From Thermoleophilia bacterium (GTDB lineage: Bacteria; Actinomycetota; Thermoleophilia; Gaiellales; Gaiellaceae): a DNA stretch of 64,000 nucleotides. The notes beneath the pieces are model-generated. The model was given only the letters and a program-made list of their open reading frames with translations. It was not told the origin of the DNA and ran no database searches. Location: the NCBI GenBank assembly GCA_025928515.1, contig JAICJI010000004.1:1-64000 (forward strand), in the 5' to 3' direction. Below, in pieces: positions 16,978-24,646 of the stretch. Position numbers and translations under genes: made by a program. Every line of letters begins with the position of its first letter. Within the stretch, counting starts at the first letter, position 1.

Positions 16978-17855
16978 GCTGGCGCGTCGTCATCGTGACG
17001 CGCATTCCGCCGGTGCTCGCCGGTTTCGACGCAGTCGCCCGAGAGGCGGGCCACGAGCCGGTCGCGCTGTTGACGATGCGCAACGTCGACGGCCGCTACG
17101 GCCCGATCGCGCATACGGGCGAGCTGGTGATGAGCGCCGCGGAGGAGCTCGACGTCCTCCTGCCCGCGAGCCGAGCGACAATTGCGCCGCTGCTCGCTTC
17201 GGTCGAGCCGGATCTCGTCGTCTGCATGGGCTTCCCGTGGAAGATCCCGCCCGACGCACTGGCGGTTCCACGCCTCGGCTGGCTCAACGGGCACCCGTCG
17301 CTGCTGCCCCGGCATCGCGGCCCGCTGCCCGTTGCGTGGGCGATCCGCGAGGGTGACGAGGAGATCGGGATCACGTTCCACCGCATGGACGCCGAGCTCG
17401 ACACCGGCCCGATCTTCTCCCAGGTGCGCTTTCCGGTCGGCGAGCTCGAGCCGCCTGACGTCTTCTACCCGCGGATGGGACAGTTCGTGGGCGAAGCGCT
17501 CGCACAGGCGCTCGAACGACTGGGCTCCGGCGACGAGGGCACACCACAGGCCGAAGGGGGGAATTACGAGTCGTTCTTCACGGACGACGACGTCTGGCTC
17601 GACCTTTCGCGTCCGGCGGTCGAGGTGCACCGGCTCGCCTGGGCCTGGCGCTTCGCGTTCTCGCTCGAGGGACCGCAGGGCGCGCTGCTCGAGCTCGACG
17701 GGAAGCTTGTGCGCGTGCTGGCGACGTCGCTGACCGAGGTCGAGGGCGCGCAGCTGATCGAGTGCGGCGACGGGCCGCTCTGGCTCGTCGAGGCCGAGGA
17801 GCTCAGCGAGGCAGGGGCCAGCTCGACCAGCGCTCGGGCTCCATCCACGCACTGA
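16974..17855 (+). CDS. Formyltransferase-family protein (Fmt-like)
   Basis: A 293-residue protein with the formyl-transfer core: LGWLNGHPSLLPRHRGPLPV (Asn-x-His motif) and ITFHRMDAELDTGPI (catalytic Asp). This is the 10-formyltetrahydrofolate hydrolase/methionyl-tRNA formyltransferase fold. The C-terminal region is shorter and different from canonical Fmt, and there is no def gene nearby, so a specialised sugar or small-molecule formyltransferase is possible. The GTG start overlaps the SDR stop. The 3' end overlaps the convergent PPOX gene by 53 bases. Confidence 0.8.
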   Translation: MSWRVVIVTRIPPVLAGFDAVAREAGHEPVALLTMRNVDGRYGPIAHTGELVMSAAEELDVLLPASRATIAPLLASVEPDLVVCMGFPWKIPPDALAVPRLGWLNGHPSLLPRHRGPLPVAWAIREGDEEIGITFHRMDAELDTGPIFSQVRFPVGELEPPDVFYPRMGQFVGEALAQALERLGSGDEGTPQAEGGNYESFFTDDDVWLDLSRPAVEVHRLAWAWRFAFSLEGPQGALLELDGKLVRVLATSLTEVEGAQLIECGDGPLWLVEAEELSEAGASSTSARAPSTH

Positions 17856-18204
17856 CGCGTTTCGCGTCGCGGTTGCGGAAGGGCTTGCCGTAGTAGCGGT
17901 TCGAGAGCCGGTCGATGCCGGCGAGGTCGGGATCGTCCTCGATCGAGACGATGCGCCCGAGCAGCGTGACCTGCGCGTACCAGCTGCCCTCGCCCAGGAC
18001 GGTCAGCGACACGGCAGGGTTCCGGCGCATGTAGCGCAGACGGAGGCGGCTCTCGTCCATGTTGAGGAAGACGCGGCCGTCCTCCCAGTCGTACCAGGTG
18101 GCCGCCGTATGCGGTTCGCCGTTCGGGCTCACGGTCGCGACGACGGCCGGGTTCGGCTCGGCGAGAAAGGCGTCGACCTCGGGAGGGACGGGGACGGGCG
18201 GCAC
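17803..18204 (-). CDS. Pyridoxamine 5'-phosphate oxidase-like (PPOX) F420/FMN-binding protein
   Basis: A 133-residue split-barrel protein with VVATVSPNGEPHTAATWYDW, VFLNMDESRLRLRYMRRNPA and VTLLGRIVSIEDDP, characteristic of PPOX-class proteins that bind F420 or flavin. The C-terminal YYGKPFRNRD segment is typical of the actinobacterial PPOX group. The natural substrate is unknown. A TAGGCT element seven bases before the GTG indicates a leaderless transcript. Confidence 0.85.
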   Translation of the reverse strand: MPPVPVPPEVDAFLAEPNPAVVATVSPNGEPHTAATWYDWEDGRVFLNMDESRLRLRYMRRNPAVSLTVLGEGSWYAQVTLLGRIVSIEDDPDLAGIDRLSNRYYGKPFRNRDAKRVSAWMEPERWSSWPLPR

Positions 18205-18211
18205 GCCTCCG

Positions 18212-18217
18212 AGCCTA
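18212..18217 (-). promoter_or_regulatory. Leaderless -10 element for the PPOX gene
   Basis: On the minus strand TAGGCT ends seven bases before the GTG at 18204. The short leader cannot hold a ribosome binding site. Confidence 0.5.
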
Positions 18218-19441
18218 CTGAGCGGCTACGGGCGTGGCGTCGGTCGGTGTCTCGAACTCGACCTCGCGCACCGCGGGCAGCCGGATCACGAACAGGGTGC
18301 TCGCGACGATCCAGACGGCGGCGAACGTGAGGTAGGCCTTGAGCCCGATCACCGTCGAGATCGGTCCCGCGAGGGCATAGCCCGCCGGCAGGAAGACCAT
18401 CGCTCCCATCCAGCCGTAGGACGCGACCCGGGCGAGCTTCTCCGGCGGAACCCTGCGCTGCAGCGTCGTGTCCCAGACGACCGAGCCGAGCGCGAACGCG
18501 AAGCCGGCGCCGGTGGCGGCCGGTGTCAGCACAAGCGGCGCGGGATGGAAGGCGAGGATGAGGTCCTGGACGGCGCTGATCATCAGGAGCAGCCCGGTCG
18601 CGACCATTGGCTGCCGCGCCCGCCAGCGAACGCCCGCGAGGCCGCCGAGGAGCGCGCCCACGCCTTCCCCGATCGCCACGGGCCACCACGACCGCGCCCC
18701 GTTCATCGAGTGCTGAGCGATGTAGGGCCCGAGCACGAAGAACGGCGCGTACGTGATCAGGAAGTAGAACGAGACGTAGACGACGAGCACCCAGACCCAG
18801 GTCTGCTCGACGAAGGCACTCCAGCCCTCGCGGAGCTCGCGGAAGAAGCCGGCGCCGGCCTTGGCGATCGACTCGACGTCGAGCCGTGAAAGGAGCAGTG
18901 CGCTCGAGGCATAGGTGCCCGCATCGACGAGCAGCGCCGGTCCGGTGCCGATCCACACGACGATCGAGCCGCCGATCGCGGTGCCGAGAGGGAACGCGGC
19001 GTACCGGGCGATCGCCAGCAGCCCGTTCGCCTGCTGGAGCTGCTCCTCCGGCACGATCTCCCGTACGAGCCCGTACGAGGCGGGTGAGTAGAAGGCGACC
19101 GCAGCGCCGCCGCACCCCTGGAGCGCGATCAGCTCCCACACCTGGGCGTGACCGGAGACGAGGAGCACTCCCATCGCCGTGCGGACGGCGGTGCTCGCCA
19201 CGTCGGAGCCGATCATCACGACACGCCGCGGCAGCCTGTCGCCCAGCACGCCGCCGAATGCGAGCATCGCGACCTGCGCGAGCGTCCAGGCGGCGAAGCC
19301 GAGCCCGAGGGCCGTCGCGCCTCCGCCATGACGGAGGATCGCGAACGCCACGGCGATCGGCGCGAGGTACGTCCCGACATACGAGACGGCGCGAGCCGCG
19401 AAGAGCAGGCGGAAGGCAGGAAGCCGGAGCGGGCCTCTCAT
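18215..19441 (-). CDS. MFS transporter (enterobactin-exporter/Tet-like, 408 aa)
   Basis: About twelve membrane segments. MFS markers include FGGVLGDRLPRRVVMIGSDV after helix 2 and the MFS_3-type repeat GLAGVRWRARQPM in the second half. No substrate can be read from the sequence. The ATG overlaps the stop of the upstream MBL hydrolase (ATGA), so the two are co-expressed. The 893-aa ORF in the track is this gene plus antisense extension. Confidence 0.87.
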   Translation of the reverse strand: MRGPLRLPAFRLLFAARAVSYVGTYLAPIAVAFAILRHGGGATALGLGFAAWTLAQVAMLAFGGVLGDRLPRRVVMIGSDVASTAVRTAMGVLLVSGHAQVWELIALQGCGGAAVAFYSPASYGLVREIVPEEQLQQANGLLAIARYAAFPLGTAIGGSIVVWIGTGPALLVDAGTYASSALLLSRLDVESIAKAGAGFFRELREGWSAFVEQTWVWVLVVYVSFYFLITYAPFFVLGPYIAQHSMNGARSWWPVAIGEGVGALLGGLAGVRWRARQPMVATGLLLMISAVQDLILAFHPAPLVLTPAATGAGFAFALGSVVWDTTLQRRVPPEKLARVASYGWMGAMVFLPAGYALAGPISTVIGLKAYLTFAAVWIVASTLFVIRLPAVREVEFETPTDATPVAAQ

Positions 19442-20289
19442 GTCCCTGCGCGTTTCTCGGCCCAGCGCTTCAGCCCTGCGTACGACTGCCACAGCGGCAT
19501 CGCGAAGTCGTACGTCGGCGCGTCCTCGCGGGAGTCCGTCAGCTGGGCGTGGGCGTACTCCACGAACTCCTCCTCGGTCGCGCCGCCCTCGACCGATTCG
19601 GCCCAGTCGAGCAGGTTGAGCCGCAGCTCGGTCACGTGGCGTCCGACATCCTCGGCGACGCCGAAATGGATGAGCGCGAGCCGCTCGGGGCTGCGACGGT
19701 CGATCTCGTCGAGCGTCTTCTCCCACGCTTCGACGTCGACCTCCGGCGGCGGCGTCGGCGGCATGACGAAGCGGCCCGGCAGGACGCGTACGCCGCACGC
19801 GTCGCCGGCGTAGAGCGTCCCGTCCGGGTCGAGGTAGCAGACGTGATGCGAGGCGTGGCCCGGCGACGGGAACGACTCGAGCCCGAGGACCCGGCCGTCG
19901 AGCGCGTGGACGTTCTGTTCCGGCACCGGCGCGAGCTCGCCCCAGAGCGAGTCGAACGAGTCGCCGTACAGGCGGCGCGCGCTCCGCTCCAGCCGGGACG
20001 GATCGACGAGGTGCGGCGCGCCGATCGGCGACACGTGCACCTGCAACGACGGGTGCTCGCGGACGAGCGTGCCCGCTGCACCGGCGTGGTCGAGGTGGAT
20101 GTGGCTGAGCAGGAGATGGCGGACGTCCGTCAGCGCGAGGCCGCGGTCGGCGAGCCCGGCCTTGAGCGCGTCGATCGTCGTCGAGGGTCCGCAGTCGAAG
20201 AGCGTCGGCCCGTCGTCGGTGTCGAGCAGGTAGCTCGCGATGATCTTCTCGCGGCCGAGGTGGTGGAGATCGATCGGCTCGGGGGTCAT
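19438..20289 (-). CDS. MBL-fold metallo-hydrolase (283 aa)
   Basis: The metallo-beta-lactamase signature is intact: LLLSHIHLDHAGAAG (HxHxDH), a later His in SFPSPGHASHHVCYLD, Asp in YAGDACGV and the final LALIHFG. The C-terminal helical part resembles GloB/RNase Z-unlike hydrolases of unknown substrate. It precedes and overlaps the MFS gene, suggesting modification and export of the same compound. A TAGAGT hexamer six bases upstream of the ATG supports a leaderless start. Confidence 0.87.
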   Translation of the reverse strand: MTPEPIDLHHLGREKIIASYLLDTDDGPTLFDCGPSTTIDALKAGLADRGLALTDVRHLLLSHIHLDHAGAAGTLVREHPSLQVHVSPIGAPHLVDPSRLERSARRLYGDSFDSLWGELAPVPEQNVHALDGRVLGLESFPSPGHASHHVCYLDPDGTLYAGDACGVRVLPGRFVMPPTPPPEVDVEAWEKTLDEIDRRSPERLALIHFGVAEDVGRHVTELRLNLLDWAESVEGGATEEEFVEYAHAQLTDSREDAPTYDFAMPLWQSYAGLKRWAEKRAGT

Positions 20290-20295
20290 GCGTCG

Positions 20296-20301
20296 ACTCT
20301 A
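20296..20301 (-). promoter_or_regulatory. Leaderless -10 element for the MBL hydrolase
   Basis: TAGAGT on the minus strand, six bases before the ATG at 20289. It overlaps the stop codon of ppa, so the MBL-MFS pair can be transcribed separately from ppa. Confidence 0.45.
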
Positions 20302-20778
20302 GGCGCGGTCGCGGGCCGCGGCGAGGATCTTCTCCGCCTCGTCGCGGTTGCCCCAGCCGCGCGTCTCCGTCCTCTTCGACGGCTCGAGATCCTTGTAGCG
20401 CTGGAAGAAGTGCTCGATCTCGTCGCGCAGCTCGTTCTGGACGTCGTGGATGTCCACCACGCGCTCGAATGCCGGGTCGCCGTCGGGCACACAGAGGAGC
20501 TTCTCGTCCGGCCCCTTCTCGTCGGACATGTGGAAGACGCCGATCGTCCGCACCCGGATCCGGCAGCCGGGGAACGTGGGGTCCGAGACGAGGACGAGCG
20601 CGTCGAGCGGGTCGCCGTCCTCGGCGAGTGTCCCTTCCATGTAGCCGTAGTCGGCGGGATAGGCCATCGCGGTGAACAGGCGCCGGTCGAGGACGATGCC
20701 GCCGAGCTCCGCGTCCCACTCGTACTTGTTTCGCGAGCCCGACGGGATCTCGACGAAGACGACTGCCTCGCCGCGCAT
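20299..20778 (-). CDS. ppa: Inorganic pyrophosphatase (family I)
   Basis: A 159-residue soluble enzyme that hydrolyses pyrophosphate to phosphate. Family I motifs are VVFVEIPSGSRNKYEWD, YPADYGYMEGTLAEDGDPLD (metal-binding Asps) and FFQRYKDLEPSKRTETRGWG (KxxE..K-like). The start is the ATG at 20778, which overlaps the stop of metB (ATGA). The length is normal. It is the third or fourth gene of the AlkZ-AlkZ-metB-ppa run. Confidence 0.95.
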   Translation of the reverse strand: MRGEAVVFVEIPSGSRNKYEWDAELGGIVLDRRLFTAMAYPADYGYMEGTLAEDGDPLDALVLVSDPTFPGCRIRVRTIGVFHMSDEKGPDEKLLCVPDGDPAFERVVDIHDVQNELRDEIEHFFQRYKDLEPSKRTETRGWGNRDEAEKILAAARDRA

Positions 20779-21923
20779 CAGCGGGAGCGGGCTGCCGCCG
20801 ACACGAGCGCGTCCTCGAGATCCGTGAGGAGATCCTCGGCCGACTCGATCCCGACCGAGAGCCGCACGAGGTTGGGCGGCGCGGCGAACGGCGCATCGGC
20901 GGTCGCGGCGTGCGTCATCCGCGCCGGCACCTCGATCAGGCTCTCGACGCCGCCGAGCGACTCCGCGAGCTGGAAAAGCTGCGTCCGCCCGGCGATCGCC
21001 GCCGCCTCCTCGGGCGACTCGGCGAGGAACGAGACCATGCCGCCGAAGTCGCGCATCTGGCGCGCCGCGATCGTGTGGCCTGGATGCGACGGGAGGCCGG
21101 GGTAGAAGACGCGTTCGACGCGCGAGTGCCGCTCGAGCACGGCGGCGACCTCCATGGCGTTCTGGCAGTGCTGGCGCATCCGCACCGCTAGCGTCTTGAG
21201 CCCGCGCAGAACGAGCCACGAGTCGAACGGCCCCGGCACGGCGCCGAGCGACTTCTGGAGGAACCGCAAGCGCTCGGCCACGGTCGGGTCGTTGGTGGCC
21301 GCGAAGCCGCCGACGACGTCCGAGTGGCCGCCGAGGTACTTCGTCGTCGAGTGGACGACGACGTCGGCGCCGAGCTCGAGCGGCCGCTGCAGGTACGGCG
21401 TCGCGAACGTGTTGTCGACGACGAGCAGCGCTCCCGCGGCGTGCGTCGCCTCGGCGGCGGCCGCGATGTCCACCACGTTCAGCATCGGATTCGAGGGCGT
21501 CTCGATCCAGACCATCCGGGTCGAGTCGTCGAGGTGCTCGGCGAGGTTCGGAAAGTCCTCGGCCGGCAGGTAGTGGAAGCGGTACCCCTTCGGCTCGTAG
21601 ACCTGCGAGGTCATCCGGTAGACGCCGCCGTAGACGTCGGCGATGAGGACGACGCGGTCGCCCGGGTTCAAGAGGTGCATGAGCGTCGTCGTCGCGCCGA
21701 GCCCCGAGGAGTAGGCGATGCCGTACTCGGCAGACTCGAGGGAGGCGAGCGCCGTCTCGAGCGCATGCCGCGTCGGGTTCGCGACGCGCGAGTAGTCGTA
21801 TCCCTTGTGCTCGCCGACGGCGTCCTGGACGTACGTCGACGTCTGGTAGATCGGCGTGATGATCGCGCCGGTCGCCGGATCGGGCTCCTGGCCGACATGG
21901 ATCGCGCGAGTCTCGAAGTCCAT
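20778..21923 (-). CDS. metB: Cystathionine gamma-synthase / gamma-lyase
   Basis: A 381-residue PLP enzyme of the Cys/Met metabolism family. Seen are TRAIHVGQEPDPATGAIITP, YDYSRVANPTR, the PLP contact region SSGLGATTTLMHLL, and the PLP lysine in VVHSTTKYLGGHSDVVGG. It joins O-acyl-homoserine and cysteine into cystathionine, or runs gamma-elimination; sequence alone does not separate these. A cystathionine beta-synthase lies at 29447, so the reverse pathway (lyase) is also possible. It overlaps its neighbours by one and one to three bases. Confidence 0.9.
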   Translation of the reverse strand: MDFETRAIHVGQEPDPATGAIITPIYQTSTYVQDAVGEHKGYDYSRVANPTRHALETALASLESAEYGIAYSSGLGATTTLMHLLNPGDRVVLIADVYGGVYRMTSQVYEPKGYRFHYLPAEDFPNLAEHLDDSTRMVWIETPSNPMLNVVDIAAAAEATHAAGALLVVDNTFATPYLQRPLELGADVVVHSTTKYLGGHSDVVGGFAATNDPTVAERLRFLQKSLGAVPGPFDSWLVLRGLKTLAVRMRQHCQNAMEVAAVLERHSRVERVFYPGLPSHPGHTIAARQMRDFGGMVSFLAESPEEAAAIAGRTQLFQLAESLGGVESLIEVPARMTHAATADAPFAAPPNLVRLSVGIESAEDLLTDLEDALVSAAARSR

Positions 21924-22906
21924 CAGCTCGATGCTAACCAGCGCTGCAGCTCGTCCAAAGGCTCGGCCAGGTCGATCTCCTGCTCGCCGGGCTCCCACCA
22001 GACGCCTTTCACGCCGAGCTCGCGGGTCTTCCGGTCGAACACGGGCTCGATGCGGCCGACGAGCCGGTCGCCGTGGAGGATGGGGAGGACGTAATAGCCG
22101 TACTCGCGCTTCACGGCCGGGACGTACATCTCCAGCCGGTAGTGAAAGCCCCAGAGCGCCTCGGTGCGGGCTCGGTCGTGGACGAGCCTGTCGAAGGGCG
22201 AGAGGAACGTCGTGCGCGCGGGCACCGGGCCGTCCTCGGCTTCCGGATGCACGACGAGCCGGCCACGCACGAGCCGCACGCCGAGCGCCCTGAAGCGCTT
22301 CTCGTCGTAGAGCTTCCGTGCCTTCGGGAGCGGCAGCGTCTCGGTCTCGGGGTACCAGCGCTCGGCGAGATCCCAGACGCGCTGCTTGCCGCGCCGCCCG
22401 ACGACCGCGACCTCGCCACGCGCGCCGAGGCACTCGAGCATCAGCCCCATCTTCCGCTGGCCCCACCAGCGGTGCGCCTCGCGCTTGTGGCCGGGTGCGT
22501 CCTCGATCTCGCGCGAGAGGAGCGGCCCGCGCTCGCGGAGCTCCCTCAGGACGTAGCGGCGGAAGGCCGCGTGTGCCTTGAGCCAACTGAGGATCCGCTG
22601 GTCGATCGCGCGGTCGCGGCGGCGCATGAACGCCTTCAGGATCGGCAGGTCTTCGCTCGGGTAGACGAACGCGTCCCACTCGACGAGCTTCCGTTCCTTC
22701 CAGAGCAGCCGCTCCAGCTCCGCGGCGTCGAACGGCCCGAGCCGGCTCCACAGCACGAGGTGCTGCGGCGGCGCCACCACAGAGATCGGGTCGAGCTGGA
22801 GGAAGCCGAGCCGGTGGACGGTTTCGAGCACTCCGCCCTGGCGGCGGTCGAGGCCCTGTGCTCGGATCGCGATGCGGCGCGCCTCCTCGATCGGCACGTC
22901 ACGCAT
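21923..22906 (-). CDS. Winged-helix AlkZ/YcaQ-like DNA glycosylase paralogue 1
   Basis: A 327-residue protein with the AlkZ family layout. The early motif is LGFLQLDPISVVAPPQHLVL (the Q-x-D site used in interstrand-crosslink unhooking); then come WDAFVYPSEDLPILK, GHKREAHRWWGQRK and the C-terminal REYGYYVLPILHGDRLVGR. The ATG at 22906 is chosen over the ORF track start because the upstream gene still runs there. It overlaps paralogue 2 by eight bases. DNA-repair function is inferred from the family. Confidence 0.82.
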   Translation of the reverse strand: MRDVPIEEARRIAIRAQGLDRRQGGVLETVHRLGFLQLDPISVVAPPQHLVLWSRLGPFDAAELERLLWKERKLVEWDAFVYPSEDLPILKAFMRRRDRAIDQRILSWLKAHAAFRRYVLRELRERGPLLSREIEDAPGHKREAHRWWGQRKMGLMLECLGARGEVAVVGRRGKQRVWDLAERWYPETETLPLPKARKLYDEKRFRALGVRLVRGRLVVHPEAEDGPVPARTTFLSPFDRLVHDRARTEALWGFHYRLEMYVPAVKREYGYYVLPILHGDRLVGRIEPVFDRKTRELGVKGVWWEPGEQEIDLAEPLDELQRWLASS

Positions 22907-24038
22907 GGCGCACCTCCTCGAGGCCGAGCACGCGCGCGAGACGTGTCGCGGCACGCTCGAGCTTCGTCTCGACGTTCCCGCGCACCCCCGGCTCGGGATG
23001 GAAGCGCCGGACGTGGAGCACGCCCTCGGCCCGGTCTGCCTTGAGGTCGGCGCGGCCGACGATCCGGTCACCGGTGAGCAGCGGCAGGACGTAGTAGCCG
23101 TATTCGCGCTCGTGCTCGCGCTTGTAGACCTCGATCACGTGGCGGAAGCCGAAGAGCCGCTCGAGCAGCGGCCGGTCCCAAAGCAGGTTGTCGAAGGGAC
23201 AGAGGAGGACCGGCGCAGCCGCCGAGCCGTCGAGCTCTGCTCCGGCGTCGACATAGAACGGCGCGCCGCCGTCGTCGGCGTCCACCTCCCGCAGGAGGCC
23301 TTCGTCCACGAGCGCAGCGACATGATGGTGGAGTCGTGCGCGTCCGCCCTTGAGCCGCCAGTGCTCGCGGATCGCGGGCTCGGTCAGCGCGCCGCGGGCG
23401 CGGACGGCCAGGAGGGCGAACGTGCGCAGCGTCTCGTCCTCGCCGGGCACGGGCGCGTCGAGGAGCGCGCGCGGAATCACGCGCTCCGCCAGGTCGTAGC
23501 GCCGCTGGAACGATCGGCGGCCCGCGACGGCGAGCACGCCGTTGTCCCACAGCGCTTCGAGCACCGCCTTCGCCGGCTTCCAGTTCCACATGCTCGTCCC
23601 GTCGCCCGCTCCCTCGAAGTCGCGCGAGCCGAGCGGGCCTTCCGCGCGGATCCGCTCGAGGACGGGCCCGACGAGGGCGGCGTGATCCCGCATGGCGCGT
23701 CGGTGGAACTGCCAGCGGCCGTCGCCCTCCATCGTGCGTCGGCAATGCGGCCAGAGCTCGACCGGGAGGAGACAGGCCTCGTGCGCCCAGTACTCGAAGA
23801 TACGGCCGGCGGCGAGGAGGCCTTGCAGCTCGTCCTCGGCATACGCGCCGATGCGGCTGGACAGCGTCAGGCGGTGCGCCCGTTCGACCGCTGTGATCGA
23901 GTCGAGCTGGACTGCGCCGAGCCTGCGGATCGCCGCTTCGACCTCCCCCGGCTGCGTGCGGCGGAAGCGCGGCGCGTACGACTGTGCCGACACCACGAGC
24001 CGCCGGATCGCGGTCAGCTTGACGGCGGCAGTCCTCAT
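22899..24038 (-). CDS. Winged-helix AlkZ/YcaQ-like DNA glycosylase paralogue 2
   Basis: A 379-residue paralogue of the next gene, with RRLGAVQLDSITAVERAHRL (Q-x-D), EYWAHEACLLPVELWPHCRR, GTSMWNWKPAKAVLEALW and REYGYYVLPLLTGDRIVGRA. It is the first gene of the AlkZ-AlkZ-metB-ppa run. The start is the ATG at 24038 rather than the ATG at 24122, because the promoter region shared with the cytochrome gene lies between. The two copies are well diverged, so the duplication is old and the substrates may differ. Confidence 0.83.
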   Translation of the reverse strand: MRTAAVKLTAIRRLVVSAQSYAPRFRRTQPGEVEAAIRRLGAVQLDSITAVERAHRLTLSSRIGAYAEDELQGLLAAGRIFEYWAHEACLLPVELWPHCRRTMEGDGRWQFHRRAMRDHAALVGPVLERIRAEGPLGSRDFEGAGDGTSMWNWKPAKAVLEALWDNGVLAVAGRRSFQRRYDLAERVIPRALLDAPVPGEDETLRTFALLAVRARGALTEPAIREHWRLKGGRARLHHHVAALVDEGLLREVDADDGGAPFYVDAGAELDGSAAAPVLLCPFDNLLWDRPLLERLFGFRHVIEVYKREHEREYGYYVLPLLTGDRIVGRADLKADRAEGVLHVRRFHPEPGVRGNVETKLERAATRLARVLGLEEVRHA

Positions 24039-24045
24039 GGCTGCT

Positions 24046-24060
24046 CTACCTAGCAGGTAG
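24046..24060. repeat. Inverted repeat between divergent AlkZ and cytochrome c genes
   Basis: CTACCT-AGC-AGGTAG is a perfect 6-3-6 inverted repeat eight bases upstream of the AlkZ ATG. It is a candidate operator. On the minus strand it also contains TAGGTA, an imperfect -10. Confidence 0.4.
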
Positions 24061-24086
24061 GTGCTGCGCGGCGCCACGCGACTCGA

Positions 24087-24092
24087 TAGCCT
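24087..24092 (+). promoter_or_regulatory. Leaderless -10 element for the cytochrome c gene
   Basis: TAGCCT ends seven bases before the GTG at 24100, which favours that start over the GTG at 24061 used by the ORF track. Confidence 0.5.
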
Positions 24093-24099
24093 CACGCCC

Positions 24100-24642
24100 G
24101 TGCCAGGCCCGAGACGTCGCAATCCGTGGACCTCGACAGGGGAGGTCCTGATCTGGGTGCTGTTCGCCGCGCTCCTCTTCCCGGCGGGCTTCGCCGGCTG
24201 GGCGGTCGGCCACTACACGTCGCTCGGCGGCTCGAAGTCCAACGTGCGCACGGTCACCGTCGCTGGGGGGTCATCCACCTCCTCGACGCCCTCGACGACG
24301 TCGACATCTGCGACGACTACCTCCTCGTCGGGCGGCGGCGGCGACGCTGCTGCGGGCAAGGCCCTCTTCGCCTCGAACGGCTGCGCCACGTGCCACACCT
24401 TCCAGCCCGCGGGCTCGACCGGCACCCTTGGACCGAATCTCGACACGGCGCCGACGTCCGACGCGAAGGCGGACAAGAACATGGCGCTCGCGGCGTTCGT
24501 CAAGGAGTCGATCGTCAATCCCGACGCCTATATCGCGAAGGGCTTCAACAAGGGGCTCATGCCCAAGACGTTCGGCAGCTCGATCAAGGGCGCCGACCTG
24601 AACGACCTCGTCGCCTTCATCCTCTCCGGGACGAAGAGCTAA
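24100..24642 (+). CDS. Membrane-anchored class I c-type cytochrome (180 aa)
   Basis: A short basic N-terminus and one membrane helix (VLIWVLFAALLFPAGFAGWA) precede a Ser/Thr linker, then a single haem domain with CATCH and the distal Met in GFNKGLMPKTFG. Residues SSIKGADLNDLVAFIL close the fold. It would carry electrons on the outer membrane face, probably to a terminal oxidase; no oxidase gene is in the window. The ORF track start at 24061 adds 13 residues (MLRGATRLDSLTP) with no clear role. Confidence 0.9.
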   Translation: MPGPRRRNPWTSTGEVLIWVLFAALLFPAGFAGWAVGHYTSLGGSKSNVRTVTVAGGSSTSSTPSTTSTSATTTSSSGGGGDAAAGKALFASNGCATCHTFQPAGSTGTLGPNLDTAPTSDAKADKNMALAAFVKESIVNPDAYIAKGFNKGLMPKTFGSSIKGADLNDLVAFILSGTKS

Positions 24643-24646
24643 CCGG

